NCBI GenBank assembly: GCA_012728315.1
Contig: JAAYFI010000035.1
Span: 1 to 52,067 of the forward strand
Length of the DNA: 52,067 bases
Origin: Gammaproteobacteria bacterium
Lineage (GTDB): Bacteria > Pseudomonadota > Gammaproteobacteria > Pseudomonadales > Pseudomonadaceae
Reading direction: 5' to 3'
A program made the position numbers and the translations under genes. The notes under the pieces were generated by a model that saw only the letters and a program-made list of their open reading frames with translations, ran no database searches and had not been told where the DNA came from. Below, piece after piece: positions 35,786 to 46,590 of the stretch. The number at the start of each line of letters is the position of its first letter. Positions within the stretch are counted from its first letter, which is position 1.

Positions 35786-37816
35786 GTGAAGATTCTATTG
35801 TATCCAGCTATTCAACTGATGAATCGTTTAAGTTTCGGCATGAAGTTTAGTCTAATCAGTGCATTGTTTTTCCTGCCGATGCTGGTTACTAATTTTTATT
35901 TGGTGCGCGATTCGTATCAAGACTTTATTCATACTCAGGCTGAAATTAATGGTCTGCAGTTGCTCGATGCCAACTTAAAAACCACAGCGCAATTAGAACA
36001 CTGGCATGATCTGTTGCGTATCAATGCTGTGATTGGGCAGGGCGGTGCCAGCGGTGATTTAGAGCAGCGCATTGACCAATTGCAACAGCAAATAGCCAGT
36101 CAATGGCAACGGCTGGAGTTACTGCAGGGTGATGAAGAGCAGCGTGCTGATTTTACCGTGAAGCGCGACCAGCTGCTTGAGCGCCTTGCTGCGGTACATC
36201 AGGAGCCCTCTTTGCAAACTCGCGCAGTATTGGCAGGGGAGCTGTTAGCCAGTGGCGTGCTATTTAATCGTTTTATCAGCAGTCAAACCGGTTTAAGCCA
36301 AGACACGCAGCTGGAAGTGCGTCAGCTGGTGGCGTTAATGACCGAAGTGATGCCTGAGATCACTATGAGCTTAGGGGAAGGGCGTGCGGTTGCAAGTTTA
36401 TCGATGGCGCGCGGCTATTTAGACTCGACCAATAGTAATCGTTTGGAGGATTTGCAAATTAGCCTTGAGAAACTTCAGGCTGAATACGATATGAAGCTTA
36501 AAGAAGCTTTGTCGAGTAACGATAGGGTTTATCAGGCGCTCCATGGCTTTGCCAACGACAGTCAGGCGACCCTACTGGACGCTGTTCGCTTATTTGAGAA
36601 TGAAGTGATTATGGCGAACTCCTTGGATCAGCCATGGACTGATGTGTATCAAAAAACAACGGATTTAATCAATCAGACTCATCTTTTAAATAGCCAGGTC
36701 GTGCGTTATCTAGATGGCTTATTAGGTGAGCGTTTAGTCAGTTACCGCTGGCAGATGATGCTGTTGATTGGTGCTTTAGCGGCGGTTTTTTTGTTGATAG
36801 GCTATCTATACAGCGCTTTCTATGTTTCTACTCGCGCCAGTTTGCGCGGTCTGAGTGGCGTTATGGATCAGGTCGCTGCGGGTGACTTAACTGTGCAATT
36901 TAAAGTGCAAAGTGCTGATGAGCTGGGTGAGCTCGGTCGCGGGTTTAATCAGACAGTGGCGCGTATTAACGCTTTACTGGGGCAAATTAATAGCACTGTG
37001 CATGATGTTGAGGGGCAGGCCGCGCGGGTTGAGCGTGTTTCAGCGCAAAGCAATAATGCAGTGGCCCAGCAGCGCGGACAAATTGAGCAAGTTGCCACGG
37101 CCATGAATGAAATGTCCGCCACCTCACAAGAAGTGGCCAATAGTGCAGCCGCAGCGGTGGCGAATGCACATAACGTCAATGATGAAACCATCAATGGTCG
37201 AGCACGTGTTGAGCAACAAGTGAGCAGTATTGAAAAGCTGGCGCAAGAAATCGACAGTTCAGTGGTGGTCATTAATCAGCTGGCGAGCAACAGTAAGTCG
37301 ATCGGGCAAGTGCTTGATGTGATTAAAGGCATTGCCGAACAAACCAACTTGTTGGCATTAAATGCGGCGATTGAAGCTGCGCGTGCCGGCGAGCAAGGGC
37401 GTGGTTTTGCTGTGGTGGCCGATGAAGTGCGTAACTTAGCCATGCGTACACAGCAATCAACAGAAGAAATTGAGCAAATGATTGCGCAGTTGCATAGTGG
37501 CGTGAGTTCGGCCGTGAAGGCGATGGGTGTCAGTCATGTGATGGCTGGTGAAACCGTAACTCAGTCCGCGGATGTGCAAACTGCCTTAGAAAATATTCTG
37601 GCAGCTGTAGGGATGATTGTTGATCAGATTCAGCAGATCGCTGCCGCTGCCGAGCAGCAAACCGCAGTGGCGCATGATATTGATCAAAATATTGTCCAGA
37701 TTAACCAGACTGGCGAGCTGACTGCAGAAGGTGCTGATGAAACCGCACAAGCCAGTCACGATATGGCGGTGCGTGTGGATCATCTAAAAACCTTAATCAG
37801 TACCTTTAAAATTTAA
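35786..37816 (+). CDS. Methyl-accepting chemotaxis protein
   Basis: A transmembrane chemoreceptor of 676 residues. TM1 (about 20-41) is followed by a large, helical periplasmic ligand domain (about 42-327), then TM2 (about 330-352), a HAMP domain and the cytoplasmic signalling coiled coil with the conserved hairpin [35 protein letters not shown]. The ligand domain is nearly 290 residues and all-helical, so a bimodular helical (HBM-like) type is more likely than a single four-helix bundle; the ligand is unknown. No C-terminal CheR-docking pentapeptide is present. GTG 35786 follows GGGGGAG by five bases; a longer frame adds a low-complexity Ser/Asn/Lys leader. Confidence 0.92.
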   Translation: MKILLYPAIQLMNRLSFGMKFSLISALFFLPMLVTNFYLVRDSYQDFIHTQAEINGLQLLDANLKTTAQLEHWHDLLRINAVIGQGGASGDLEQRIDQLQQQIASQWQRLELLQGDEEQRADFTVKRDQLLERLAAVHQEPSLQTRAVLAGELLASGVLFNRFISSQTGLSQDTQLEVRQLVALMTEVMPEITMSLGEGRAVASLSMARGYLDSTNSNRLEDLQISLEKLQAEYDMKLKEALSSNDRVYQALHGFANDSQATLLDAVRLFENEVIMANSLDQPWTDVYQKTTDLINQTHLLNSQVVRYLDGLLGERLVSYRWQMMLLIGALAAVFLLIGYLYSAFYVSTRASLRGLSGVMDQVAAGDLTVQFKVQSADELGELGRGFNQTVARINALLGQINSTVHDVEGQAARVERVSAQSNNAVAQQRGQIEQVATAMNEMSATSQEVANSAAAAVANAHNVNDETINGRARVEQQVSSIEKLAQEIDSSVVVINQLASNSKSIGQVLDVIKGIAEQTNLLALNAAIEAARAGEQGRGFAVVADEVRNLAMRTQQSTEEIEQMIAQLHSGVSSAVKAMGVSHVMAGETVTQSADVQTALENILAAVGMIVDQIQQIAAAAEQQTAVAHDIDQNIVQINQTGELTAEGADETAQASHDMAVRVDHLKTLISTFKI

Positions 37817-37830
37817 TCGAAACACAGGTG

Positions 37831-38613
37831 TTATTGAGGCCAGCCAAATAAGCGTTGCACATTTGCCGTTGTGTGCAACGCAAAGGCTGCACTACTGATG
37901 CCGTAGATTTGCGCCAACTGCTGACAAATGCGCGGTAATTGTTCAGGGCTGTTGCTGTGTCCGGCCAGCCACGCGGGTGGCATATCGGGGCTGTCTGTTT
38001 CTAAAGCAATACTGTCAAGGGGCAGTTGCCTTAATACGCTTTGTAAGCGTGTCGCGCGGGGCCAAGTTGCCGCGCCGCCAAAGCCCAATAAAAAACCGAG
38101 CTTAATGTATTCCCGAGCCTCTTCATAACTGCCTGAAAAAGCATGAATAATCCCCGCGCGTGGAAGTTTAGCGCGTTTTAAAATGGCTATGATTTGGGCA
38201 TGGGCACGGCGTGAGTGGATAATAACCGGCAAATTAAATTGGGCAGCGATCGCAATTTGCTGTTCAAATAAATGGATTTGTTGCGTTACGTCTAAATCTT
38301 TTAGGAAAAAATCTAGACCGATCTCGCCAACAGCACACAGCTTAGGGTGATCTTGATAGCGGCTGAGCCACTCAATTAACGTCTGGATATCGCTTTCTTG
38401 ATGCTCTTGCAGAAAGTAGGGGTGCAGACCCAATGCAGCATATAAGCCGTCATTGTGTTCAACCAGTGACCATAGGCGCTGCCAGTGCTGACGGGTGACT
38501 CCCACGACCAGCATTTTTTCTACCCCAAGCGCGCGGCTGCGAGCAATCACTTGTTCTCGAGTCTGATCAAAGATGGGGAAGTCGAGATGGCAGTGACTAT
38601 CAATTAACAACAT
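37831..38613 (-). CDS. TatD-family metal-dependent hydrolase
   Basis: A TIM-barrel amidohydrolase-type phosphoesterase of the TatD/YjjV group, whose members act as 3'-5' nucleases or in DNA repair. The metal motif DSHCHLD is at the start (H7, H9). GEIGLDFF, PVIIHSRRAH, IIHAFSGS and LETDSPDMPP follow in the expected order. The 260-residue length is normal. ATG at 38613 has GGAG six bases before it; a TTG-initiated frame five codons longer is unlikely. It lies downstream of prfC but is separated from it by a terminator. Confidence 0.92.
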   Translation of the reverse strand: MLLIDSHCHLDFPIFDQTREQVIARSRALGVEKMLVVGVTRQHWQRLWSLVEHNDGLYAALGLHPYFLQEHQESDIQTLIEWLSRYQDHPKLCAVGEIGLDFFLKDLDVTQQIHLFEQQIAIAAQFNLPVIIHSRRAHAQIIAILKRAKLPRAGIIHAFSGSYEEAREYIKLGFLLGFGGAATWPRATRLQSVLRQLPLDSIALETDSPDMPPAWLAGHSNSPEQLPRICQQLAQIYGISSAAFALHTTANVQRLFGWPQ

Positions 38614-38628
38614 AAGCGACTCCAACAA

Positions 38629-38655
38629 AAAAGCGAAGGCTTAACCTTCGCTTTT
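38629..38655 (-). terminator. Rho-independent terminator after prfC
   Basis: Read leftward, AAAAGCGAAGG, loop TTAAG, CCTTCGCTTTT ends in six T. It lies between the prfC stop and the tatD-family start, only 16 bases before that start codon, so the downstream gene probably depends on readthrough or on a promoter inside this region. Confidence 0.9.
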
Positions 38656-38700
38656 AGCATGAGACCGGTGCTTGAGTAAGTCCAGTGGTGCTGCCTGAGT

Positions 38701-40284
38701 TTAGTGGGATTCGCGCGCTGACAAGAACTTAATATCCGGCCAGCGCTCTTCCATAATGCTCAGATTCACGCGGGTGGGTGCTAAGTAAGTCAGGTGCCCA
38801 CCGCCATCAATGGAGAGGTTTTCGTGGGCTTTATCTTTGAACTCTTGCAGCTTTTTCTTATCGTCGCATTCAATCCAGCGTGCAGACCACACGTTAATGT
38901 TTTCGTAGATGCACTCCACTTTGTATTCTTCTTTCAAGCGGCTGGCGACCACATCAAACTGCAGCACACCAATAGCACCGAGAATAATATCGTTGTTGCG
39001 CTGCGGGAAAAACACTTGGGTTGCGCCTTCTTCGGCCAGCTCTTGCAAGCCTTGACGCAGTTGCTTAGCGCGCAGCGGATCAGATAGGCGTACACGACGG
39101 AACAGCTCTGGCGCAAAGTGTGGCACGCCGGTAAAGGACAGCTCTTCACCTTCCGTAAAGGTATCGCCAATTTGAATAGTGCCGTGGTTATGCAGGCCAA
39201 TAATATCGCCGGCATAGGCTTCTTCGAGGCGCTCACGGTCGCTGGAGAAAAAGGTTAAAGCATCAGCAACACGGATGTCTTTATTGATACGCGCATGACG
39301 CATTTTCATGCCTTGCTCATATTTGCCTGAGCACACGCGCATAAAGGCAATGCGGTCGCGGTGGCGCGGGTCCATATTGGCTTGGATTTTAAAGACAAAG
39401 CCGCTGAACTGCTCTTCATTTGGCAGTACTTCACGCTCCAGTGCCATACGAGGTTGTGGCGGTGGTGCCCAGTCGACAAAAGCATCCAGCACATGGTCAA
39501 CGCCGAAGTTGCCTAGGGCCGTACCGAAAAACACCGGTGTCATTTTGCCTTGCAGAAACTCGTCATGATCAAACGCATGGCAAGCACCTTGCACCAGCTC
39601 TAACTCATCAACGAAATTATCGTACAGATCACCTAAGTGCGCCCGCGCTTCAGCGCTGTCTAAGCCTTTGATGATTTTTGCTTCGGTGCGCTCATGGCCA
39701 TGACCGGGCGAATAGACATAAATCACATCTTCAGTGAGGTGGTAGACGCCTTTAAATTCACGGTAGCAGCCAATTGGCCACGTGATGGGTGCGGCTTTAA
39801 GGCCGAGTACCGCTTCAATTTCATCGAGCAACTCAATGGGGTCACGAATATCTCGGTCTAATTTATTGATAAAGCTGATAATGGGCGTATCACGCATACG
39901 ACAGACATTCATCAAGGCGATGGTGCGTGGCTCAACCCCTTTACCACCGTCGATCATCATCAAAGCACTGTCGACTGCAGTCAGGGTGCGATAGGTATCT
40001 TCCGAGAAGTCCTCGTGTCCTGGAGTGTCGAGTAGGTTGACCATGTGTTTGCGGTAAGGGAATTGCATCACCGAGGTGGTAATGGAAATGCCGCGTTGTT
40101 GCTCCATGGCCATCCAGTCTGAGGTGGCGTGGCGGTCAGATTTACGCGATTTAACCGTACCCGCCACAGAAATGGCCTGTCCCATCAGCAGTAAGCGTTC
40201 GGTAATGGTGGTTTTACCGGCGTCCGGGTGGGCAATAATGGCGAACGTACGACGTTTCGCGACTTCGGCAGCCTGTTTGCTCAT
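38701..40284 (-). CDS. prfC: Peptide chain release factor 3
   Basis: RF3 is the translational GTPase that removes RF1 or RF2 from the ribosome after termination. The 527-residue protein has the G1 loop [15 protein letters not shown], the switch region with [12 protein letters not shown]3 DTPGHEDF and G4 NKLDRD. The rest is homologous to the later domains ([20 protein letters not shown] is an RF3 signature). Length and order are normal. It is transcribed leftward, divergent from the ABC transporter gene across 204 bases. Confidence 0.97.
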   Translation of the reverse strand: MSKQAAEVAKRRTFAIIAHPDAGKTTITERLLLMGQAISVAGTVKSRKSDRHATSDWMAMEQQRGISITTSVMQFPYRKHMVNLLDTPGHEDFSEDTYRTLTAVDSALMMIDGGKGVEPRTIALMNVCRMRDTPIISFINKLDRDIRDPIELLDEIEAVLGLKAAPITWPIGCYREFKGVYHLTEDVIYVYSPGHGHERTEAKIIKGLDSAEARAHLGDLYDNFVDELELVQGACHAFDHDEFLQGKMTPVFFGTALGNFGVDHVLDAFVDWAPPPQPRMALEREVLPNEEQFSGFVFKIQANMDPRHRDRIAFMRVCSGKYEQGMKMRHARINKDIRVADALTFFSSDRERLEEAYAGDIIGLHNHGTIQIGDTFTEGEELSFTGVPHFAPELFRRVRLSDPLRAKQLRQGLQELAEEGATQVFFPQRNNDIILGAIGVLQFDVVASRLKEEYKVECIYENINVWSARWIECDDKKKLQEFKDKAHENLSIDGGGHLTYLAPTRVNLSIMEERWPDIKFLSARESH

Positions 40285-40488
40285 GCTGATAGTGCCTCAA
40301 ATAAAAAGGTTTCAAAAATAGCCGAGCATTATAGCGGACTTACTGGTTTAGATGGAAACCGACAGATTGAATCGGTCGTTGAATACAAGCTGCTGCGAAT
40401 CTCTGCAAGTGCCAGCGGCGGCTTAGGTTAGAATGCTTGGCAAAATGCGCTACACAAGCGCTATCAACACTTTTAGGTAAGATATTGT

Positions 40489-42318
40489 ATGGCTTGGTTT
40501 GATTGGTTTGAGCAGCGCATAAATCCCTATCCTGAACAGCCGCTGCGCATGAAAAAAATAACCGTTTTTCATTTTGTGCGGGCCTGTGCGCGGGGTTCTG
40601 GGCTGTGGCTGTTGATTTTGGTGTTGTTGAATGCGGGGTTTGGGGTTTTTGAAGCGGTTTTGTTTCAGTTTATGGGCAAAATTGTCGATTGGCTGGGACA
40701 GTTTAGCCCCGAACAATTGTGGGCTGAGAAAAGTACAGCGCTATTGGGCATGCTGTTACTGATAGTGCTGAGTCCGCTGTGGGTACTGCTGACCAGTAAT
40801 GTGCGCTTTCAAACCCTGCAAGGGGTGCTGCCGATGCGTTTACGCTGGCAGTTTCATCGCTTGTTGCTCAGCCAAAGCATGCAGTTTTATCAGGATGAAT
40901 TCGCTGGGCGCATTTCTGCCAAAGTGATGCAAACCGCTTTGGCCGTGCGCGACACCATTATGATTTGTGCAGAAATGCTGGTGTATGTGGTGATTTATTT
41001 CCTCACTACAGCGGTCATTTTATTCAGTTTTGATGCGTGGCTCTTGCTGCCTTTTGTGGCGTGGTTGCTGATTTTTGTTGGGGTGCTCTGTATTTTCGTC
41101 CCGCGTATGGCGCAGCTTGCGAGCACTCAGGCGGATGCCCGCTCGTTAATGACGGGGCGTATTACCGATGCGTACTCCAATATTGCTACGGTGAAACTGT
41201 TTTCCCATGGTGGCCGCGAAGCAGGCTATGCCAAGCAAGCCATGCAAGAGTTTATGGGCACTGTGCATGCGCAAATGCGTTGGGTCACTTATATCGAGTT
41301 GATCAATCATGCTCTTAATATGCTTTTGGTGGGCGGCACAGCGGCACTGAGTCTGTACTTATGGCAGCAGGACTTAATTGGTGTGGGCGCGGTGGCCGCC
41401 GCGATTGCAATGGCCTTGCGTTTGATTGGCTTATCACATTGGATTATGTGGGAAGCCACAATGCTGTTTGAAAACTTGGGGACTGTACAGGATGGTATGA
41501 GCACCATTAGTAAACCTGTGCAGTTACTGGATGCCCCAGACGCAACAGAACTGCAAGTGCCGCATGGCGAGATTGAGTTTAAGCAACTGTGCTTTCACTA
41601 CCGCAATGGCAAGCCATTGATGAGTGACTTTAATTTACATATTAAAGCCGGTGAAAAAATAGGCTTGGTCGGTCGATCGGGCGCAGGGAAATCCACCTTG
41701 GTGAATATTTTGTTGCGTTTTTATGATGTCAATAGTGGTCAAGTGCTGATCGATGGACAAGACATTGCCACAGTCACTCAGCAGTCCTTGCGTCAGCACA
41801 TTGGCATGGTCACCCAAGATACTTCTTTGTTGCACCGCTCTGTGCGCGATAATATTGTTTATGGCCGCCCTGACGCCACGGAAGAAGAATTGCAGCAAGC
41901 CATAGAGCGTGCGCAAGCAGCAGAGTTTATTCCATCATTATCTGATGCTAAAGGGCGTAGCGGTTTGGATGCGCATGTGGGTGATCGCGGTGTGAAGCTT
42001 TCCGGCGGCCAGCGTCAGCGCATTGCGATCGCGCGGGTGATGCTCAAAGATGCACCCATTTTGCTCTTGGATGAGGCGACCAGCGCTTTGGATTCAGAAG
42101 TGGAAATGGCGATTCAAGAAAGTCTGTATGACTTAATGGCGGGTAAAACCGTGATTGCTATTGCTCACCGTTTATCCACTATTGCTGCCATGGACCGTTT
42201 GGTGGTGATGGATAAAGGCCAGATCGTAGAAGTGGGCAGCCATCAGGAATTATTAGCGAAAAATGGCTTATATGCACGGCTATGGACGCGCCAGTCCGGT
42301 GGTTTTTTAGGCGAATAA
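40489..42318 (+). CDS. ABC transporter half-protein (fused permease and ATPase, MsbA-like fold)
   Basis: A 609-residue ABC exporter half-molecule that should work as a homodimer in the inner membrane. The six-helix permease occupies about residues 30-330. The ATPase domain starts near 345 and contains Walker A GRSGAGKST, signature LSGGQRQRIAIARV, Walker B ILLLDEATSALD and an H-loop in AIAHRLSTI. Members of this branch export lipids, peptides or drugs; the substrate is not deducible. No other transporter gene is adjacent, so it appears to be a single-gene unit. Confidence 0.9.
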   Translation: MAWFDWFEQRINPYPEQPLRMKKITVFHFVRACARGSGLWLLILVLLNAGFGVFEAVLFQFMGKIVDWLGQFSPEQLWAEKSTALLGMLLLIVLSPLWVLLTSNVRFQTLQGVLPMRLRWQFHRLLLSQSMQFYQDEFAGRISAKVMQTALAVRDTIMICAEMLVYVVIYFLTTAVILFSFDAWLLLPFVAWLLIFVGVLCIFVPRMAQLASTQADARSLMTGRITDAYSNIATVKLFSHGGREAGYAKQAMQEFMGTVHAQMRWVTYIELINHALNMLLVGGTAALSLYLWQQDLIGVGAVAAAIAMALRLIGLSHWIMWEATMLFENLGTVQDGMSTISKPVQLLDAPDATELQVPHGEIEFKQLCFHYRNGKPLMSDFNLHIKAGEKIGLVGRSGAGKSTLVNILLRFYDVNSGQVLIDGQDIATVTQQSLRQHIGMVTQDTSLLHRSVRDNIVYGRPDATEEELQQAIERAQAAEFIPSLSDAKGRSGLDAHVGDRGVKLSGGQRQRIAIARVMLKDAPILLLDEATSALDSEVEMAIQESLYDLMAGKTVIAIAHRLSTIAAMDRLVVMDKGQIVEVGSHQELLAKNGLYARLWTRQSGGFLGE

Positions 42319-42362
42319 AAAGGCTGCTATCGGCTGCTGTTGTGCGAGCGCCGGCGCAATAC

Positions 42363-42386
42363 CGAGCAAGCAGCAGTGCTTGCTCG
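42363..42386. repeat. Perfect inverted repeat between ABC transporter and RhtB-type genes
   Basis: CGAGCAAGCA and TGCTTGCTCG form a 10-bp stem around a four-base loop. There is no T-run downstream. It may act as a weak terminator or a protein-binding site for the rightward exporter gene that begins 36 bases later. Confidence 0.45.
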
Positions 42387-42422
42387 TGCTAGCGTTAAAT
42401 GTTGAGTTAGAAAGGGTTTTAG

Positions 42423-43052
42423 ATGAATTTTGCAGTCTTAGCGGCCTATGTTTTGGCAATCATTGTGTTGATAGGTACGCCGGGGCCGATTGTAGCGCTG
42501 GTAATTAATGCGGCCTCGCGACATGGTTTTAAATACGCGTTAATAACGGTATTAGGTGCGAACTTAGCCTCGTTATTGTTATTGGCCACTGCTGCACTGA
42601 TTATCGCTGGGGTCATTGCCCTCGATACACACAGCCTGCAATGGATCAGCCTGATAGGCTGTGGGTTTATTGGTTGGATGGCTTGGACGGGTTTGCGTGC
42701 TGAATGGAAACGACCGAGCGAAGAGCTAGCAGTGCCTGTTGCTTCGGCTAGACAGCACTCCGCTTTTTTCAATGGTTTTTTCTTAGGCGTTGCCAACCCC
42801 AAAGATATTGTTTTTTTTGTGGCTTTTTTTCCGCAATTTATTACGGTGACAGCGGATTTTAAACTAAGCCTTGCCGTGTTAACTTTTATTTGGATCTTGG
42901 CTGATTTTTTTATTCTTTTAAGCTATGCGTTGCTGATGCAAGGCAATGTTGTGCAGCGCCATAAGCGCACTATTGCGTTATTATCATCCGCTTTTTTATT
43001 GCTGATTGCCTTGCTGGGTTTCCTGTATACGCTGTCAGGCTGGCAGTCTTAA
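42423..43052 (+). CDS. LysE/RhtB-family amino acid exporter
   Basis: A 209-residue hydrophobic protein with about six helices. The family signature GTPGPIVALVINAASRHGFKYA is near the start, and GVANPKDIVFFVAFFPQFI is in the middle. RhtB-type proteins export homoserine, threonine or other small amino acids. The PGP motif separates it from the ArgO-type protein at 5988-6593. Its substrate is unknown. An AGAAAGGG site lies upstream of the ATG. Confidence 0.9.
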   Translation: MNFAVLAAYVLAIIVLIGTPGPIVALVINAASRHGFKYALITVLGANLASLLLLATAALIIAGVIALDTHSLQWISLIGCGFIGWMAWTGLRAEWKRPSEELAVPVASARQHSAFFNGFFLGVANPKDIVFFVAFFPQFITVTADFKLSLAVLTFIWILADFFILLSYALLMQGNVVQRHKRTIALLSSAFLLLIALLGFLYTLSGWQS

Positions 43053-43236
43053 TCTGTAGGACTATGCTTTTTCAGCAGGTGTGATGTTTCTATTTCCTCT
43101 TATCGATGCAGTGGCTGTGCTGAAGCGCATAGCTTGCATTGATTGTATTTGCTCTTTGGGGCTGAAAAAATTGATGGCTGCTGCGGATGCGTAGCTCTGC
43201 AGCGCTCTATGTGTGGATTTATTTAAGGTAGCTGTG

Positions 43237-44790
43237 ATGCAAAACAATCGATTGATAACTCAGCGTGAGCAGCGTTTTGCCTCTGATGTTAAGCTTATTT
43301 CAGCCACTGATTTACAAGGAGTGATTACACATTGCAATGAAGGCTTTGAAAGTGTCAGTGGTTTTTCTCGACAGGAATTAATCGGGCAGCAGCACAATAT
43401 AGTTCGCCATCCGGATATGCCCAAAGAGGCTTTTGCCGTGATGTGGCAGCACCTTAAAGCTGGGCGCCCGTGGATGGGACTGGTCAAAAATCGCTGTAAA
43501 AATGGTGATTATTATTGGGTGAGTGCCTATGTGACCCCCGTCACTGAGAATGGTGAGGTGGTCGGTTATGAGTCGGTGCGCACTTGTCCTGCACGCAGTG
43601 ATGTCGAACGTGCTGAAAAACTCTATACACGCATGCAGCGTAAGCGTCGCCAGCTCCAGGTTCCGCGCTATTTAAAGCAGCTGCTGCTGGCCGTCAGTTT
43701 TATTATTCCAGCCTTAATTTTAGGTTATAGTTTTTCGCCTTTAGCCAGCACCTTATGGCTGATTGCTGCACTTTTAGCCTTTGGTGGCCTTCAGTATCTG
43801 CAATATCGGCATGATTTGCAGCTCATTAGCGCAGAACTGCAGGGGGTGTTTATGCACCCTTTAGCTGCCAGCACTTACACCAATCAGCCGGGTATGACAG
43901 GTAATCTGATGGTGGGCGTAATGAGTTTGCGCGCGCATTTGGATGCGGTTTTGACGCGAATCGAGGATGCTTCGCGTCAGGTGGGCCAGCAGTCCGTACA
44001 AGGGCTGGCATTAACAGAAATGGCACGCCAAGACGTCCGTGAGCAGAGCCAGCAGACCGAGTTGGTTGCGACAGCCATGCGCGAAATGGCGTCGGCGATT
44101 CATGAGATATCTGAAAATGTACAAAAAACAGCAGGGCAGGCCGAGCATTCCAGTGCTTTAGCGAGCGATGGCGTGGCAATTGCTCAAGTGACGCGCGCCT
44201 CAATAGAGCAGTTACGCGCGACCGTGTTGGACATTGGGCAGGCAGTCAAACGCTTAGCTGAGCAAACCCATGCAATTGCCCATGCTGCGGCTGCCATAGA
44301 AACGATTTCTGATCAAACCAATTTGTTAGCGTTAAATGCAGCCATTGAAGCGGCGCGCGCTGGGGAGCATGGCCGCGGATTTGCTGTTGTCGCCGATGAG
44401 GTGCGTTTGTTAGCGGCCAATACCCGTGACTCGGCAAAAAATATTGGCCAGATTGTGGAAGCGCTCAGCCTGCAAGCAGCAACCTCTGTTCAGGTTGCCG
44501 AGGAAGGTGCTGCCGAAGCTGAGGCCGGTTTACAGCAGGTTGTTGAGTCGGAAAGCATGTTGCTTGGGATCGTTGAGGCAGTCAGCAGAATCTCTGCGAT
44601 GTCTGCGCAAATGGCCACTGCAGTAGAAGAGCAAGCTATGGTTTCGCAAGAGGTTAATCGACAAGTCGCAGATATTTCGCTATCGGTTGAGCGCAGTCTA
44701 AAGCGCAGCGAAGAGAGTGCCGAAAGCATCCGCAGTTCACAGCAGGTATTTGAGCAGTTGCATGAGCTGGTGAATCGATTTAAGCCCTAG
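43237..44790 (+). CDS. aer: Aer-type PAS-domain chemoreceptor
   Basis: A 517-residue redox or energy-taxis receptor. An N-terminal PAS domain (about 15-110) contains the Aer hallmarks [26 protein letters not shown] and [18 protein letters not shown], a likely FAD site. A hydrophobic hairpin (about 145-190) anchors it without a periplasmic sensing domain, and the signalling coiled coil with [31 protein letters not shown] follows. ATG 43237 has AAGG eight bases upstream. Its chemotaxis partners are not in the window. Confidence 0.92.
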   Translation: MQNNRLITQREQRFASDVKLISATDLQGVITHCNEGFESVSGFSRQELIGQQHNIVRHPDMPKEAFAVMWQHLKAGRPWMGLVKNRCKNGDYYWVSAYVTPVTENGEVVGYESVRTCPARSDVERAEKLYTRMQRKRRQLQVPRYLKQLLLAVSFIIPALILGYSFSPLASTLWLIAALLAFGGLQYLQYRHDLQLISAELQGVFMHPLAASTYTNQPGMTGNLMVGVMSLRAHLDAVLTRIEDASRQVGQQSVQGLALTEMARQDVREQSQQTELVATAMREMASAIHEISENVQKTAGQAEHSSALASDGVAIAQVTRASIEQLRATVLDIGQAVKRLAEQTHAIAHAAAAIETISDQTNLLALNAAIEAARAGEHGRGFAVVADEVRLLAANTRDSAKNIGQIVEALSLQAATSVQVAEEGAAEAEAGLQQVVESESMLLGIVEAVSRISAMSAQMATAVEEQAMVSQEVNRQVADISLSVERSLKRSEESAESIRSSQQVFEQLHELVNRFKP

Positions 44791-44810
44791 GTATGCGGCT
44801 GTAGTGTTGA

Positions 44811-44858
44811 TTCAATGCCTATAGCGCGGGTTTGACTCGTCCTAGAGCAGGCATTGAA
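44811..44858 (+). repeat. Inverted repeat downstream of the Aer-type gene
   Basis: Ten-base perfect arms TTCAATGCCT and AGGCATTGAA enclose a 28-base loop, starting 20 bases after the aer stop. There is no T-run. It may close the aer transcript or be part of the speC control region. Confidence 0.45.
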
Positions 44859-45018
44859 AATGGCTTTTATTGCTGCTCGCTACCCTATATGAGATTCTTA
44901 TAGCAAATTGGTCTTAAAATACGTTTTTTAAGGTTGCTATCGCTGAGTCATAGCCCTAAAGTGCGCGACTAGAACGCTCATGCTGAAACGATCCATCCGG
45001 CTCAAGTACTGACGACGA

Positions 45019-45050
45019 GAGGTTGATAGCGCTTTACGCTATAAATCCTC
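45019..45050 (+). promoter_or_regulatory. Stem-loop in the speC leader (candidate structured 5' UTR)
   Basis: GAGG TT-ATAGCG and CGCTAT-AA-CCTC pair to form a roughly 12-bp interrupted stem with a five-base loop (CTTTA), one internal mismatch and one bulged T. It ends 108 bases before the speC start codon. A smaller GCCT/AGGC hairpin (45059-45074) follows. The whole 368-base region between aer and speC contains no gene. I find no known riboswitch; a leader RNA that senses polyamines or ornithine is a possibility only. Confidence 0.4.
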
Positions 45051-45158
45051 GGCGACATGCCTTGGGAAGTAGGCGAACCAAAGTGGGGAAACGGATTTAG
45101 CGTTCAGTTTTAATCCCTTATTTTATTGATTTGCCATGACCCGGAGAGGAGTCCAACT

Positions 45159-46322
45159 ATGTCCATTAATGTGGAAGACTATTTCGCACCCGAAACTTTT
45201 AACAAGATGAAGGCGTTTGCTGATCAGCATGAAACCCCATTTGTTGTGATTGATACTGCAACCATTGCTCGCGCCTATGACGAGATTGCAGAAAACTTTC
45301 CTTTTGCAAAAATTTACTATGCAGTGAAAGCCAATCCGGCCGTAGAAATCACTGAGCTGCTGAATAACAAGGGCTCAAACTTTGATATCGCCTCGATCTA
45401 TGAGCTGGATAAAGTGTTGTCTTGCGGTGTAAAGCCTGAGCAAATCAGTTTTGGTAACACCATTAAAAAAGCTCGAGATGTGCGTTACTTCTATGAGAAA
45501 GGCGTGCGTATGTTCGCCACTGACTCAGAAGCGGATTTGCGTAATATCGCCAAAGCAGCGCCGGGTTCAAAAGTTTATGTACGTATTCTGACCGAAGGCT
45601 CAGGCTCGGCTGACTGGCCGTTATCACGTAAGTTTGGTTGCCAAACCGATATGGCCATGGACTTATTAGTGCTGGCGCGTGAATTAGGCTTAGTGCCCTA
45701 TGGCGTCTCCTTCCACGTGGGCTCACAGCAGCGTGAGATCGGTTCATGGGATGCGGCCATTGGTAAAGTGAAAATTATTTTTGAGCGCTTGCGTGATGAA
45801 GATGGCATCTGCTTACAAATGATCAATATGGGCGGCGGTTTTCCAGCCAACTATTTGAACAAAACCAATACTTTACAAGCCTACGCTGAAGAAATTACCC
45901 GCTTCCTTAAAGAAGACTTTGGCGATGATTTGCCTGAGATTATTCTTGAGCCAGGCCGCTCGTTGATTGCTAACGCCGGTATTTTGGTCAGTGAAGTGGT
46001 ATTGGTCTCACGTAAATCACGTACTGCAGTTGAGCGTTGGGTGTTTACCGATGTGGGTAAATTCTCAGGCTTGATCGAAACCATGGACGAGTCGATTAAG
46101 TTTCCGATTTGGACTGAGAAGCAAGGCGAACTGGAAGACGTTGTGATTGCTGGGCCAACCTGCGACAGTGCCGATATCATGTACGAAGATTACAAATACG
46201 GTCTGCCATTGAATTTGGCCAGCGGTGATCGGCTGTATTGGTTGTCCACCGGTGCTTATACCACCAGTTACAGCTCGGTTGAGTTTAATGGTTTCCCGCC
46301 GTTGAGATCCTACTACCTATAA
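45159..46322 (+). CDS. speC: Ornithine decarboxylase SpeC (eukaryote-like fold, PLP-dependent)
   Basis: SpeC decarboxylates ornithine to putrescine, the entry to polyamine synthesis. The 387-residue protein belongs to the alanine-racemase-fold decarboxylases. The PLP lysine is K57 in YYAVKANP; SFHVGSQ, MGGGFPANY and LEPGRS form the cofactor and substrate site; the catalytic Cys is in GPTCDSAD. The ATG at 45159 has AGGAG seven bases before it; a longer frame from 45126 runs through that site. It complements the polyamine importer at 24.7-30 kb: one makes polyamines, the other scavenges them. Confidence 0.95.
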   Translation: MSINVEDYFAPETFNKMKAFADQHETPFVVIDTATIARAYDEIAENFPFAKIYYAVKANPAVEITELLNNKGSNFDIASIYELDKVLSCGVKPEQISFGNTIKKARDVRYFYEKGVRMFATDSEADLRNIAKAAPGSKVYVRILTEGSGSADWPLSRKFGCQTDMAMDLLVLARELGLVPYGVSFHVGSQQREIGSWDAAIGKVKIIFERLRDEDGICLQMINMGGGFPANYLNKTNTLQAYAEEITRFLKEDFGDDLPEIILEPGRSLIANAGILVSEVVLVSRKSRTAVERWVFTDVGKFSGLIETMDESIKFPIWTEKQGELEDVVIAGPTCDSADIMYEDYKYGLPLNLASGDRLYWLSTGAYTTSYSSVEFNGFPPLRSYYL

Positions 46323-46341
46323 GCTTGATAGCTATATCAAC

Positions 46342-46370
46342 AATTCCTCCTCCCATAAAGAGGAGGAATT
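46342..46370 (+). terminator. Stem-loop after speC
   Basis: AATTCCTCCTC and GAGGAGGAATT make an 11-bp perfect stem with a seven-base loop, 19 bases after speC. The 3' arm contains GAGGAGG, a ribosome-binding-like sequence locked in the stem. Only a short C/T tail follows, so intrinsic termination may be weak. The next 220 bases up to the convergent flavoprotein gene show no feature I can support. Confidence 0.6.
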
Positions 46371-46590
46371 CCCTTGCCAGCATCAATTATTTCATTAAAA
46401 AATAACTCTGTGCTTTGTTAGTGAGCACCGTCGGTAGTGCCATGGCGTCAGTCAGCCACTTAGCTGCTACGCAAGAGAACAGTTCGGCAGTTGAGCCCGG
46501 CTCACAACAGTGGTGAGCACCCCCCGTCTATCGCAGCACGCATTCGATTTCAGTTAAAAATACTGCACCGCTCTTCGTTATCCACACACA

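Noticed and set aside
43062..43247. A 61-codon leftward reading frame between the RhtB-type and Aer-type genes
   Set aside because: It has no ribosome-binding site I can see, overlaps the Aer start region, and its sequence looks non-globular and unlike any family I know.
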